The translations under genes were made by a program, and so were the position numbers. A DNA stretch of 64,000 nt, from positions 1,054,001 to 1,118,000 of the forward strand of contig NW_025920107.1 in NCBI RefSeq assembly GCF_902686445.1, given 5' to 3'. Shown here in pieces: positions 34,111 to 45,831 of the stretch (position 1 is the first letter of the stretch; each line of letters begins with the position of its first letter). Source of the stretch: Sciurus carolinensis (taxonomy: Eukaryota > Chordata > Mammalia > Rodentia > Sciuridae). The notes below the pieces were generated by a model. That model ran no database searches, was not told the origin of the DNA, and saw only the letters and a program-made list of their open reading frames with translations.

Positions 34111-35560
34111 AAAAAGTCCTGGAAGAAAAATGATAATGGTTATTAATTAAAGCATGAGAAAATGAGAAGGAAAGTAAAGGCAAAAGGGAGAAAAGAATTC
34201 TGAGTTGTAGCCCAGGAGAAATTTAAAATGGACACCTTTTTTTCCTTGGGTTTGAAACTGGTCTCCTACTGAGCGTTTCTTCATTTACATTTCAATGTAA
34301 CCCTTGACTGAAATCTGAATCTGAAAGGGGCTAATATGTTCTAGCAGAGACTTGATGCTTAGGATCTTTTAATTTCTTGAGTCTGTAGGGAGAGCTAAGA
34401 TAAGAAAGAAAAGATTTGAAAATAAGGAATTAGCCAAGAGAATGTGTTCAGGTTTTACTCCCTCCATGTCAGCCTCCTCCAGTAAAGGAGTTAGAATGTG
34501 TGTACGAGACCGCATGGTTGGGGAACTTGAAGGGCTGAATGGAGGAGTGGAAGGAGAAACAGAACGAGGTGAACTCGGAAGGGAAAGAAAGGTTAAAAGG
34601 TGGGGGAGAAGCCAAGAGATGTTTAGCAAGAAAGAAAGGAAAAACAAGAAGGGGAAAAGTTCCTTTCCATTCACCAGGTTGCCCATATATGTACTTAATT
34701 ATAACTAGCATAATTAGACATACAATTTTACCTAGTATAAAGCTAGAATTTAGGGTGTCATAAATAGACCATTCTGACTTACTATCTAAAGGACAATTTA
34801 GCTCTGATTCAGGGAATAGGTGAAGGGGTTTGAGATGGTTTAATAAACATCTCAGGGGCAAGTTTGCTGGGTTGGATGTTTTGAATTTCATGGTAAGCTG
34901 AGACCCACCTGGGTAGTGGATTTGGCATCCCAGAATCTACGGTACCAGGCAATGAGAGGTTAAAAACAATGATTAGGTTATCACTCGAAATCACTGTTTA
35001 ACCGGGCAAAAAGCCGAGAGAGAGTTTGAAGACCTGGCCAGGGTTTCGAGAGGGAGCCGCGAGAGGAGGGGGAGAAAAGCCGCAGAGCAGCGAGAGGGAC
35101 TAGCAGTGGCAGAAGTGAGTAAACTTCAAACCCTGAGAAAGAATCATGGCATCATAAAATTCAGACATCCACCCAACAACTAAGACCAATTATGAGGACC
35201 AAGGAGGTACCCCCACACCTTGGCGGTTGAGTGGCAGGAACCACGAGGGGTGAAGCCGCAGGGCGGCGAGAGATGAAGCCGCTGGGCAGACAACAAAAGG
35301 CTGTAAGCCGGCGGAGGGAGCTGGGGACTGGCCGCTTTATAATAAGGAGGGGAGCTGCAGCAGACTGCAGGTGGAGGTGTGGGTAGCCGAGATGTGTTTA
35401 AATGGTCAGGGACCTGCCTAAGGGGAACTCACCAATTTTGGAGTCCGTTGTTGTATGCAGAAAACTGGGCATCCAAGTAAATGGAAGGTGAGCCTGAATC
35501 TGCGAGCACAGGAGAAATCGGATGGGGTTCCGCTTGCTTAGTCAGCGGAAAAAAAACACC
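34111..35560 (-). mobile_element. ERV copy 3 leader, unlike copy 2
   Basis: About 1.45 kb between the core and the primer site, not found in copy 2. On the plus strand 34430-34660 is purine-rich and 35020-35360 is GC-rich with repeated GCCGCAG/GGCGAGAG words. A 140-codon minus-strand frame (34469-34891) has no recognised domain. This is the expected place of the untranslated leader and start of gag. Confidence 0.55.
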
Positions 35561-35562
35561 CA

Positions 35563-35582
35563 TCCCGGGTCTTTCGGCACCA
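35563..35582 (-). promoter_or_regulatory. Primer-binding site, tRNA-Phe-like
   Basis: On the plus strand the bases copy the 3' end of tRNA-Phe (TCCCGGGT..TTCGGCACCA) with two extra bases in the middle. On the minus strand this gives TGGTGCCGAAAG..CCCGGGA two bases after the LTR end. tRNA-Phe is the primer of mouse IAP elements. Confidence 0.8.
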
Positions 35583-35584
35583 GA

Positions 35585-35971
35585 TGTTAGTTAGATGTAA
35601 AGGGGGCAGTTTTGGTTCGTCGATAACTCCCAGAAAAGATGCTCCGCAGATACAGGTCTCACACGAGGAACTTTTATTCAAGCGGACAAAACGTGTCTGC
35701 TCGGGGGAAAGGGGAAAGGGAAAGAGAGAGAAAAAGATGGCACCCGGTTCTTTGTATTGGAATTTCGCGGGCTGGGAGGAACCAATCACGAAGGAGAATT
35801 ATTACAGACTGACTGATGGACCAATGACATATTGGAATGTAATGTGGGTGGGGGCAGGAAGGTTACAGTGACGTAATAGCCGGAAATTCGTGTAACGGGA
35901 GAGGTGGACTTAACACAGATTGACAGGTGATGCCTGTAGTGGGAGAGGAAAAGGTGGCTTTATACCTTACA
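35585..35971 (-). repeat. 5' LTR of ERV copy 3
   Basis: Termini TG...CA on both strands (TGTTAGTT and CCTTACA on the plus strand). AATAAA on the minus strand is at 35673-35678. It lacks about 10 bases present in the 3' LTR after GACGTAA. Confidence 0.9.
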
Positions 35972-36056
35972 CTTGAGTCATTTGATTTTTTTTGAGATTA
36001 ATCTTCTGTTGTTTCTTGTTATCATTCTCTTGTCCCTCCATTACTATGAAAGAAAG
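35972..36056 (-). mobile_element. LINE-1 continuation after ERV copy 3
   Basis: Starts with the target duplication CTTGA and continues the LINE-1-like sequence (CATTTGATTTTTTT) that was interrupted at 31759. Confidence 0.6.
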
Positions 36057-36065
36057 GGAATTGAG

Positions 36066-36158
36066 GACTGGAGATATAGCTCAGTTGATAGAGTGTTTGC
36101 CTCACAAGTACAAGGCCCTGGGTTCAATCCCTAGCATCACAACAACAACAAAAAAAAA
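36066..36158 (+). mobile_element. ID-type SINE
   Basis: GACTGGAGATATAGCTCAG start, GGGTTCAATCCCTAGCATC end and an AACAACAACAAAAA tail. GGAATTGAG repeats on both sides (36057-36065 and 36159-36167). Confidence 0.93.
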
Positions 36159-36167
36159 GGAATTGAG

Positions 36168-37816
36168 AAAATCAATAGATCAGTCAATACTCTAGGTATC
36201 CAGTGACAGAAAACCAACTCAAACTAACATCAGAAAAGGGAGTGCTTTTCTGTTACAAGTAAAAACCCTGGGTGAAGTTCTGATTGCAGGCACAGATGGT
36301 TTCAGTGATCCACAGTCTTTTCATTTCTTAGTTCCCATTCTTTTTTTTTTCTCCCCTGTAGCCATAAGATGGCAGTAAGTTTTTCATGCTCAGTTCCAAC
36401 CAGTCATTTTTGGGCCTCTGAAACAAACTGCCTCAAACCAACTTGGCAGACTCAGTGCCTCTTTGTTCAGGGGACTTCCATGCTGACTTTTTAGTCCTGA
36501 TCACCTGCCCCATGCAGAGGGGGATTTCAGGAAAATCAGGGGCTGATTATGGAGAAGAGAAAAGAGATAAACCCTTTGAGCAGACTCCCCTCTGATATGC
36601 AGAAGAACAGCAGTCTACACCATAGAGCTGGGAAACAACTGTTCATGTCAACTCATGTCACTGTCCAAGAGTCCAGGTACCAGGACATCCCCACTTTATA
36701 GATGAGGAGATAATGGTCCTCTGCAAAACCTTGAAAGTGGCCTTGAAAGTGGTAGAACCAGAATATGAAGTTAAATCTAGTCTCCAAAGGGGTGTTTTGA
36801 GTCAATTTTGGCCTCCCAGCTCACTGCTAGTCTTAGGAAGAAATTATCATAGACCAGAGCAAGAAAGGGAAAGAAGAAAGAATGAAGACTCACTGACAGC
36901 ACCTCACAGAGGCCCTGCATTGGTCAGTTTGTTGCTGGGTTTGGGAGTTTTCCTTTCTGCTCATGTCTTTTAAAGTTTTCCCCATATATTTATTTTCATG
37001 TCATCTTTGCAATTTTGCCACTTCTATTATTTTTCATTTACTTATTTTCCTAAGTCAATTGATCTGTTATACTTACAAAACTGTTTTTAAAACTCCAACT
37101 GTTTATGGCAATTATCAATCAAAATGAGTACCACTTGCCTCAAATAAAAATTAACTTCAAAATCCCATAGAATTACTAAGTCAAACACTGGCCATATGTG
37201 CATGATTCAAAATCATCCACATCTGAGGTAGAATCTTCAGACTAAAGGAGAATTACAGCTACTTGGTCAAACCAAAACACACCAAAATCTCTGCCACATG
37301 CATACTTGTTTTCCAGGCATACCTGAAATCTTCCTTGCACTCTGCACTTTTCTACAACTGAGCTTCAGTCTGGCCACCTCTATCTCCTCTCACAGTGCTG
37401 GTGGGGTATGACCAGGAGAAGACACTGCTTCCCAACTCCTCAGATTCAGCACAACTATACCAAAAGGAGAGCTGAGAAGGTGTGAAAAACACAAAGAGGC
37501 AAAGGGGACATAGGTCTAAACAATTCAAGGGCAGAGCTTGTGCCAAGGGAACAGAATTCCAAAGAAGGCTGCTCTTCTTGGGAAATGATGGGAGAGGAAA
37601 GAAACCCTCCCTCAACCAAAAATACTTCCTCTATGCTCATTCTTTGGTTTTACTGCTTTAGGTAGGAACTTATTATTTTACAGATAATTTTTATACTAAA
37701 TAAAAAATAGGAGGAAAGTAAATTTTCAAAAGGGGCAATCTGGCTGGGTCAACCAGGGTATAGCTGCTCTACAAGCTCTTATTCAGTCTTAAGAATGATG
37801 TTTTAAAAACATGAAC
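36168..37816. other. No gene recognised (contains the MIR)
   Basis: Apart from the MIR piece I see no gene or named repeat here. Confidence 0.4.
36640..36815 (+). mobile_element. MIR fragment
   Basis: CATCCCCACTTTATAGATGA, then GTGGTAGAACCAGAATATGA follow the core and 3' layout of MIR, an ancient tRNA-derived SINE shared by all mammals. Confidence 0.7.
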
Positions 37817-37930
37817 GGGGCTGGGACTGTAGTTCAGTGGTGGAACACTTGTGTAGCACATTTGAAACCCTGGGTTTGATCCTCAGCACTGCATAAAAAT
37901 AAACAAATAAAGTAGATACAACTAAAATAT
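37817..37930 (+). mobile_element. ID-type SINE
   Basis: GGGGCTGGGACTGTAGTTCA start, GGGTTTGATCCTCAGCACTG end and an AAATAAACAAATAAA tail with a CAACTAAAATAT end. Confidence 0.92.
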
Positions 37931-40900
37931 TTAAAAACCATTAATTGTCATTAAAATAATGCTCAAGTATAAAAAATAAATTGCATTTATGATGAGACTA
38001 CTACAGAGCTACCTGATGCTGTACTTCTAAGTCTTGAAGTATATAAAACTCTAGTGGTGCTAGTGAACTTCTGAAGCAGTTTGTAGAAATATAGAAGAAT
38101 ATGACCCCATTACACTCCTTGTCCCAACTGAGAGTCTCAAAGCCACCTGGGACACCCTACAGGGCTCTGCATGCCCTACACAGTTGTCACTTGGACTTCT
38201 GACCAGGAACTCATCCTAGCCTATCCTGCCTCAAGGGAGGTTCCATGCCAAGAAGGATCACACAGAATTTTGCTGAATCCAAGTCACCTTTAGTTTATTT
38301 TTTAACCTAAATATTCAGTCTTGAAGTTGACATTCATATAGGACTGAGTGTGTCAATGTTGCATGGGCATCGAGCCTTGACCCTCACCTCAGAAAATTTA
38401 CAATGCAGGATGACTATTCACATATGTACACTTTCTAACTCAGTGTTCCTGAAGCATTGTAAGGGAACTCGAGGTTGCCAGTCCATTCCATCAACCACTG
38501 TGACAATTCTCTTTGTCTCTATTCCTGCTACCTAGTCCCCTAGCAGAACCCCACAAGGGAGTTCCTTCATCAGCACAGTTAAAGCCCATATGTTGACATG
38601 CTGCTTATTAATACTAGAAGGAAAAAAAATCCCTGGAACCTTGAAATTTTTTTGTTTCATCTTGGAGTTGCTACTTGCACTGGCAGAAAATCCTATGAGA
38701 CATATATATGACATATATATGACATATCTGCCATGCCAGAGATTCTCTGTCATCCTTCAACACAGTACCTGGCCCAATGTGTCAAGAAGGAATGGTTGAC
38801 TTAATTAAAATTTGATAAGCCAAGTGTGTACTAAACTGAGGTTGTGAGTACCAGAGGCATACAGCATACCATGAGTAGTCGGATCTTGGGCACATTTGTT
38901 ACCAGTCTAAGCTTGATTTAGCTATGAAAATGGCCTTTAGGAAAATGGCAAAATGGCCTTAGATAAAAAATACCCACTCATCTCATCAAGACCTGTTGAC
39001 CAGATCTGACTCCAGCTAGCCTGCACATGATGGAGGAAGGTAAGACTCCTGGTCTCAACTCATTGCTTTTCTGTCCTGTCCCTTGCTCCCATCTCTCTTC
39101 TCATCTCACTTTTATTTTTCTCATCATTGTGGGCAAGACTGGATATCCCTGGAATCCTGGGTGTTCCTTAAGCTTCCCAGCCAATCCTTCAAGAGAAACA
39201 TTGTTCCCATTTTATAAATGGAGCAAAAGTGGTCCCCCAAATACATTTGATACTGTTACTGAGAAGTTAAATTTAAAAATGAACATGGGAGAAAAGTGAT
39301 GCATCATAGCTTGTTGAATAAATGTCTTTAAGTACATTCCATTATTTTCTGAATATCTCCCCTGGTGGAGGCTGCCAACAGTATTAGAAACTGAGAGAAA
39401 GGTAGAGGTTCAGGGTGCTGTACGGAGGAGCAGAAAGGACACTACTCCCAGTTTTATTCATCCATAGGTGACAAGATCCCAGGGAGCAGGAAGTCTCAAA
39501 ACCTGTCACATTGAACTAGGGCAAAGAGAAGTAGTGTACCTTTTAGTGAATTAGTGAGAGACATTATTTATTTATTGGCAAGTCTATTGGGTTATTTACA
39601 AAATGAGGAAAATCTAGAATCAACTTTCCCAGACTCACAAAGAAGGCCAAATATTTTTCCTAAAAGAGAGAGATCCCTGAGCCCCTCTTAAAAATAACAT
39701 TTCTCTTTATTAAGTGACTTTTTTGCACCACTGAAAATTGGGGAGCAAATGAACCTCCCTTTTGAAACAGATTATCTCTGTATGCATCAAGACAAGAAAG
39801 CAAGGATGAAGAGTTTGTGATGCTGTTTTTTTTTTTCCCCTTGTAAAACGCAGTTTCCAGCTGAAAGAAGGATGTATATCTGGTCAGGGCTTCTGGTTTT
39901 TGTAGGAAGGTAGGGGAGAACCCACTGCCTGGGATCCAGTTGACTGGTAGGGAACCTAAAAGAGCATGAGGTTTGCCTTGGTTTGTGTAAGCCTGCCATC
40001 ATGTGGCCACCACAGGTATTTCTTTCAAAAAGTGGCCCACCAGCGAGCTCGGTTTTAGAAGAGTTTGTGCTCTCTGAGTATCTCTTCTATGCTGATCGCT
40101 ATTTTCTGCCTTCAGCCAGAATGCAGGTTCAAGATATAGATTAAACTCAGTTGGAGAAAAATCAAGTTCTAATATTTAACCTCCAAACTCAGTCTTCTAG
40201 AAGGCATCTGCCCAGTCTGCTGTGAGCCTCCACCAAAGTGGGCAGTGATGCATTGACAACTTCCCAATGGATTGAAAGGTCATCTGATTGTATAAGTTTG
40301 CATAGATGAGCAGAAGCCAAGTTAGTACCCCAGAAGACACTTTGGAAAGTTCTTATTATATCAAGAGTCTCAGGTAATTAAAATTTAAAAAAGAGACCTC
40401 AATTTCTTAGCATTAGAACCCAAAAGAACTTAGAACTCTGGTAACCAGGCACACATATTCTAGAGAGAGTCTCTTATTCAGTTCATGTGGTGAAGGCAAT
40501 TGGGCAAAAGATCTGGATGTTTTCTTGATTTCTCCATAAATTCCAAAGTTCTAGGAACAAAAAAATTAGATTTTTGACTCAGTCTTTACACCAGATCATT
40601 ATGGCCACTTATCCAGAGCCCACCCACAGGTAAAATAGGGCAGCCCAGAGAAGTCCAATCCAGGCAAGTCCTCTTCTATGATCACATGTGAGAAGTCCTT
40701 TGACCTTCCCCTTCTGTGAGCACAGGGTGGGCAGGAATTGCACGGGATCTGCAATTTCAGGAGTAGGTTATTCCATGTTAAAATTGTGGCAGGATTCTCA
40801 TGTTTGTACCACTGGACATGGCTGTTTGGGTTGATATTTTAGTATTGGATGCTAGTTTCTCTGCTCAAATATTTAGCCATAGACCTTATTCTGTAACCCA

Positions 40901-41789
40901 GTGTCACCACTCCATGGAGGCCTACACATATATTTATATATACCCAATCTGGGTATCAAATTTTTCAATGGGATTGTCCCCTGTGGAGTCAGTCAGAATG
41001 GTCAACATTGACTATTGTCCTACATTTAAGACAATCTCTTTTCAGAATTCCATGAAGATTATCCTTGAGCTACTTGCCAATTCTGTCTCCTTGAGGAATG
41101 AGCAAGTCTACTATATAATCAACAATAATACCTCTGATCTAAGGTTAAAGGAGCTTTCTGGAAAAGGATCAGCACAGGCAGAAATTGGAGATGGCCAAGA
41201 GAGGTCCAGGACAAATACCCATATATGGGAACTCCCCTAAGCCCTGTTCCAGGAATTTACCACTTGAATGACCTACATTCCATTTCTCAAAGAAATCTGG
41301 ACTGTATTACTCTCCCTAGCAATTTAATAGGTGTAAATCTCCAGATTGTAGAAATAAAAGAACAAATATTTTCACATCTTCTTTAATGTTTTCTGGGCAT
41401 GAATATTCTTTTCTTAAGCTACTGTTTTTGTTTTTGCTACTTGTCCTAGATACCCATGTACCATTCAACCACACTGAATTTGAGTTCTTTTACAAGACTT
41501 CAACACTAACAACTTTATCACCAGGAAATTATTGACACAAAGAGGAGTGAGGGTTACATAAACAAATGAGATAAAAGTAGTCTACATGATTTCATGACTG
41601 TGCCATAGCACAAAACAAATTTCTATAGTCCCACCAGGTGAGGAGCATGTCTTCAAATGCTTTCATAATTTTTCAGTAAGAAATGCCATTTATAGCAACA
41701 GTTTAGCCTTTCAATGCTGGTGGAATATTATATTAGTTAATGGTTCCTTCAGTCAGTCATAGTACAGGGAGAGTATATATGTGTACTAG
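37931..41789. other. No gene recognised
   Basis: About 3.9 kb with no repeat or gene that I can name. A 146-codon plus-strand open frame (40800-41240) has no recognisable domain and low-complexity parts, so I do not call it. Confidence 0.4.
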
Positions 41790-42175
41790 TGGTCTGTGTC
41801 AGTATAATTGGGCTATCATAACAATGCCATAGATGGGGTTAAACAAAAAAAAATTTTTGGTGCTTTTTCCATATTGTGTATATCAAGATACTTGCTGGAA
41901 TAACTTCCTTTGAGGCCCACTCTTTGACATGCAGATTGCCATCTTCTGTCTCTATATTTGCATGGCATTTTTCTGTGCTTCTCTATGTCCTTATTGCTGC
42001 TTTTTATAAGGAGAAAGAGTTAATTAGATTAGACTCTACACCAATTAACTGGATTAACATTAATCATATCTTTAAGAACCATATATTTAAATAGAGTCAG
42101 TCTGAGGTGCTAGGTATTTGGAATATCAATATATGAGATTTGGAAAGAGGACACAATTCAGCTGGTAACATAAAC
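41790..42175 (+). mobile_element. Old placental interspersed repeat, family uncertain
   Basis: GGGCTATCATAACAATGCCA, then a TTTTTATAAGG segment and GATTTGGAAAGAGGACACAA follow the order of a widespread old mammalian repeat ending in a GGACACAA-type stretch. Name not recalled. Confidence 0.4.
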
Positions 42176-43119
42176 TCATCTCCTGCTGAAGATAGACTCC
42201 AAGGAAAGAAAATATTGAGTGAAGGAATATGCACATGTAACATTTTAATAGCTACATTCAGATTACTTCACATCACAGAAGGATTGCTGAAGTTACATTG
42301 CCACAAGAAATCTCTGGTTGTATCTGTTTCTCTGCATCCAGTATTCTGTGGGTGTTGACATTTAGCAAGTTATTTTTCTTGGTTAATCTCTTGTCCATGT
42401 GGAAAATAAAATTCCACTGTTCCATTATTTTCCTGTGATATCCCAATTGAGAAGTTGTAGTTATCTTTTAGTTGATTATCAGTCATTTCAATTTTTTTTG
42501 TTCCCTGAGTCAGACTCAGATTTTGAGCCCTGTGTTGGGCTTTCTTGCACCCTGCAGTCTCCAAGCATTTGTCCTGAGGAAACTGGGTTGTCATAGCTCT
42601 GTTACTGAAGAATCCCCTCAACATTAAAGGATTAAAAATAGTCCTTGAAGTCAAAGTACCTCCTGGGATATCTTCCTCAGGCTCTCTCTTTAAAATGGAG
42701 AAGAAAGTATATTTCTCTAAATGTCCCTATATCAAGAGCAAAACAGAATTTGAGAAGATTAGATCGAATTTCATACAATTCTGTCCTGGGCACTTTTCAG
42801 TTTTCAAACATGTTGCTGAGAAGCCATTTGCTATCTTGAAGCCTGTGTTTTCTCATCTTTGCAATTGGATGTTTTCAGAGGACTCAATTGGCTAAGGGCT
42901 TCATGGGGAATATTGATATAAGTAGGTGCTGTGCTGTGTATTAGTGACATGAAGTTACTATTCTGTATATGCTGAATTTCAGCTGTTTCTTTTTATGTTA
43001 TTAATGTGAATACTAGAAATATTTAAATTACCCTTGTGCCTTATGTGTTGTTTTCAGTGGACATTGTTGCTATACAGGCTGCTTCCCAGTTCAATGTTCA
43101 ATCTGAATTCTAACAGGAT
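42176..43119. other. No feature recognised
   Basis: Nothing I can name in this stretch. Confidence 0.4.
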
Positions 43120-43499
43120 CAGAGAGCAGAAAAGTTAAATAGAATTTTATAGTAATTGTCATCACATTATTTTCCTTCATGAATAATATACAGCCAAAAA
43201 TAATTCATAAACTGAAATGACCTTATATGCAAGATTAAGCAAATGTCCTGCTGTTTGGAGGCTTTAAGGTGTAATTACCAGATCTCAAAAGAAAAAAAAA
43301 AGTGCAACCAAAAACCTGTCATTCTGGCCTTATTCATTCCTGGATTGGACATTATTCTCTGTCACTCAAAAAGAATGTTCCTTGTGCTAAGATTGGGGAG
43401 CATGGCCTGAAGTCGTGTCCAATCAGGAGCACTAAGTGAGAACTCTCCAATCCTGTGTGCAGACAGCGAGGAGGGGGCAGGCTTCCACAATCTGGCGGG

Positions 43500-43637
43500 G
43501 TTCTTTTCTCCTGCATCCGCCATTCCTGCCATTTGGCACTAGGGTTCACTCTCACTTTCTGTAGTCCCCAGTTGCTCTGCTGTGGGGGTGCTGAAGATCC
43601 CCAGGAAGTAGCCCTGGTTTTGGGGCACAAGGAAATG
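43500..43637 (+). pseudogene. KRAB zinc-finger gene exon 1-like sequence (copy A)
   Basis: GC-rich, preceded by CCAAT boxes near 43419 and 43447. The segment ends GGAAATG followed by the donor GTGAGT (43638-43643). This is the usual form of exon 1 in KRAB zinc-finger genes, where the start codon is the last codon before the first intron. The preceding GCTGAAGATCCCCAGGAAG and the intron start (GAGTCTGGGGAGGGAGGCTG) also resemble that family. No KRAB box or zinc-finger array follows in this window, so it is an orphan promoter/first exon, or its gene lies outside. The 5' end is approximate. Confidence 0.5.
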
Positions 43638-44009
43638 GTGAGTGTGCAGTGGCATCATGAGTCTGGGGAGGGAGGCTGTGTGAGAGAGACTCTTGGAACT
43701 GGGTGCTGGCTATGGTGGGAACAGGAGCTTGTGGCCGTGACTCCAGGAAGTCTCTCAAGTCAAGGTCTGAACCCTCTTCTGGGGGCACAACTGGCCATCC
43801 AGGTGGGAAGCATATCAGTGGCAGAGACCCCTCACAACCTTCCTTATCCCTGCAGGGAACCCTCAGTCCCTGACTCAAATCCTATCTGGCAGGTTTGCGC
43901 CTGTGGCCCAGCATCTTCGCAGACAGGAGCTGTGGTCTGGTCTATAGGAAACTTGCTTCTTCCTGAGCGAGCTAGTTTTCATTTAATTTTTTATTTAATT
44001 TTCTATTTT

Positions 44010-44127
44010 GTTTTGTTTTGTTACTGAAGGTTGAATGGTGGAATACTTCACCTCTGATCTATATCCCTGGTAGTTTTAATTTTTATTTTGAGAAAGTGTC
44101 TAGCTAAGTTGCTAAGATTGGCCTTGT
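44010..44127 (-). mobile_element. Worn B1-dID SINE (shared by both duplication copies)
   Basis: GAAGGTTGAATGGTGGAATA and GAGAAAGTGTCTAGCTAAGT are decayed ID and 7SL parts. It sits at the same place as the SINE at 47407 in copy B, so it predates the duplication. Confidence 0.6.
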
Positions 44128-44394
44128 GGTTTGATTTACCTAGATTTTTCTATTACAATTAAGTATGTAATTTTTACGTATATATGTGTTCACGTATGCA
44201 TTTTGTTTATATTGTTATTCCTTGATGGTTATCGTAATAGTATAGTTTCATAATATTCATGAATGTCAGGTAATGATGAGGCTTCTCTTGCTCTTATAAT
44301 TGAAAAGTTTTTTGGCTAAATTTAGATATATTTAACTTTGTGGTGAATTTTAGAACTGTATGCTTTGGTTCCTTCTTTCATTAAAAGTAATTCA

Positions 44395-44530
44395 TGTTGA
44401 TTTTTTTTATTATTGCATTATAGTTATACCTAGTATTTGGGTTCATTTTGACATTATCATGCAGGCATGGAGTATAATTTTCTTCACTTCAGTCCCGGTT
44501 GTTTCCCTTTCTTGCTACAGCTACCTTCCT
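44395..44530 (-). mobile_element. LINE-1 3' UTR fragment
   Basis: ATTGCATTATAGTTATACCT and CATTATCATGCAGGCATGGA resemble the 3' UTR start seen at 30950. Short and diverged. Confidence 0.5.
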
Positions 44531-45190
44531 GTCTTCCTTCTATTTATTGCTTTTAAAAAATTACTACTATATAGATACACATAAAGGTAGAATTTAATGT
44601 AATATAGTCATATATGTACATGATGATTTTGATTAATATATTGTAGATAAATTGGGGGAATATTGTCATCTTTATATTGATGAGATTTATCATCTACACA
44701 TGGGATTGTAATTGTCTTTTTTGTACTTCTGATGAATTTTATTTTCTCGTAAGTTCTACCTATTTTCTAAACATGTATACTTGCGAATACACCATATGCA
44801 TATTGCACCTATATAAAACTTAAATATGGTGTTTTATACCATTTTTTAACTAAATATACCATGGTTAAAAATGTGACTGACCTTAGTGACCATTTTCCCC
44901 ACTAGGAAAATACTATTTCTCTCTTCCCAGATGTACGTTCTCTTGAAACATCTGCCTGTGTTTCAAGTGTTTGGATGAGTTCTCTTGTGTTCTTCCTGGT
45001 TATCATGTTCACATGTGCTGTAATTTCAATGTTTCTGTGGTGGGTAGTATCCTGTATCTTCAATAGCAAAAAAGTTTCCACAAGTAGATAATAACTTAAA
45101 CTCCTCTTTAGTTTTTGAGTATTATATCTTCAACAATACTATTTAGTTTTGTCTATGATGAGATTTTATATTTCTCTAATTTCTAAAGTG

Positions 45191-45831
45191 TTATGGGATG
45201 TAACTTAAGAACAGACCGATCACCACTGAGAAGTCCAAATTTGAGGGTCTTTATTAAGCTGGCCAGCTGACTGTCTCACACAATGCCCCAAAAAATGGGT
45301 ATTGGGAGAACAGCCCTGACCACAGGGTTGTAGGGGTTCTTATACCAAAAATCACATCAATCATAATTGTCTGTTGCTATGATACAAACTAACATCATGA
45401 GATCACTGACAGAGGGGGAAGTGGGTCAAACTGACCCTCACCTAGGTACAAACTAAAGAATGGTTGCTACAAACTAACATCATGAGATAGATCATTGACA
45501 GAGGGGGAAGTGGGTTAAATTGTCCCTTACCTAGGTGCAAACTAAAGAATGGTTGCTAGCATCCACACAATTACCATTTACATGGTACATTGGTTAAGAG
45601 CAATAGAGATCAAAGGAGAGCAATTTTTACTACATAGGAGTTGCCATTGTATATTATTAAACATATCATGCTACGTAACTAATGATGGGTATAGAGGTGG
45701 GTGTTCCCATGGTAGAAACTTATTTCTTACATAACATGAAGTCTCAGAGCAACATGAAGTCTGTTTAGTCATTTCCCTTAGAGTCTGGCCTATAACATTC
45801 TCATGGAGCCAGATCTGTCAGCCCATCACAT
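45191..45831 (-). mobile_element. Solo LTR with U3 duplication, minus strand
   Basis: TG...CA termini (TGTTATGGGATG to CCCATCACA on the plus strand). AATAAA on the minus strand is at 45250-45255. TAAAG flanks both ends (45186-45190 and 45832-45836), a 5-bp target duplication. It interrupts segmental duplication copy A. ERVL or ERV1; not resolved. Confidence 0.78.
45384..45557. repeat. Tandem duplication of 85-89 bp in LTR U3
   Basis: ACAAACTAACATCATGAGAT begins both units (45384 and 45469). The second has a 4-base AGAT insertion and several substitutions. By position (minus-strand LTR) this is U3, where enhancer repeats are usual. Confidence 0.9.

Larger units (their letters stand above)
31760..35971 (-). 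mobile_element. ERV copy 3: IAP-like ERVK ends, non-autonomous
   Basis: Paired LTRs (31760-32156 and 35585-35971), minus orientation. CTTGA lies on both sides (31755-31759 and 35972-35976; a sixth base is ambiguous), near the 6-bp duplication of class II ERVs. The 5' LTR is followed by a tRNA-Phe-like primer site and the 3' LTR is preceded by a polypurine tract. The 3.4 kb interior has no retroviral genes. Its 3' two-thirds is the same core as copy 2. By eye the LTRs differ at about 15 sites and one roughly 10-base indel (about 4%), so this is the youngest ERV in the window. Confidence 0.88.

Noticed and set aside
34469..34891. 140-codon minus-strand open frame in copy 3 considered as gag
   Set aside because: The position fits the start of gag, but the composition is Ser/Pro/Phe-rich with no matrix or capsid features, and it overlaps frames on the other strand in a purine-rich stretch.
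40800..41240. 146-codon plus-strand open frame considered as an env-like fragment
   Set aside because: No Cys motif, fusion peptide or membrane anchor in the right order. Not supported.
43455..44027. Longest plus-strand open frame, 190 codons
   Set aside because: It runs through the exon 1-like segment, across the donor and into intron-like sequence and an old SINE. The matching region of copy B has no such frame, so it is not conserved.
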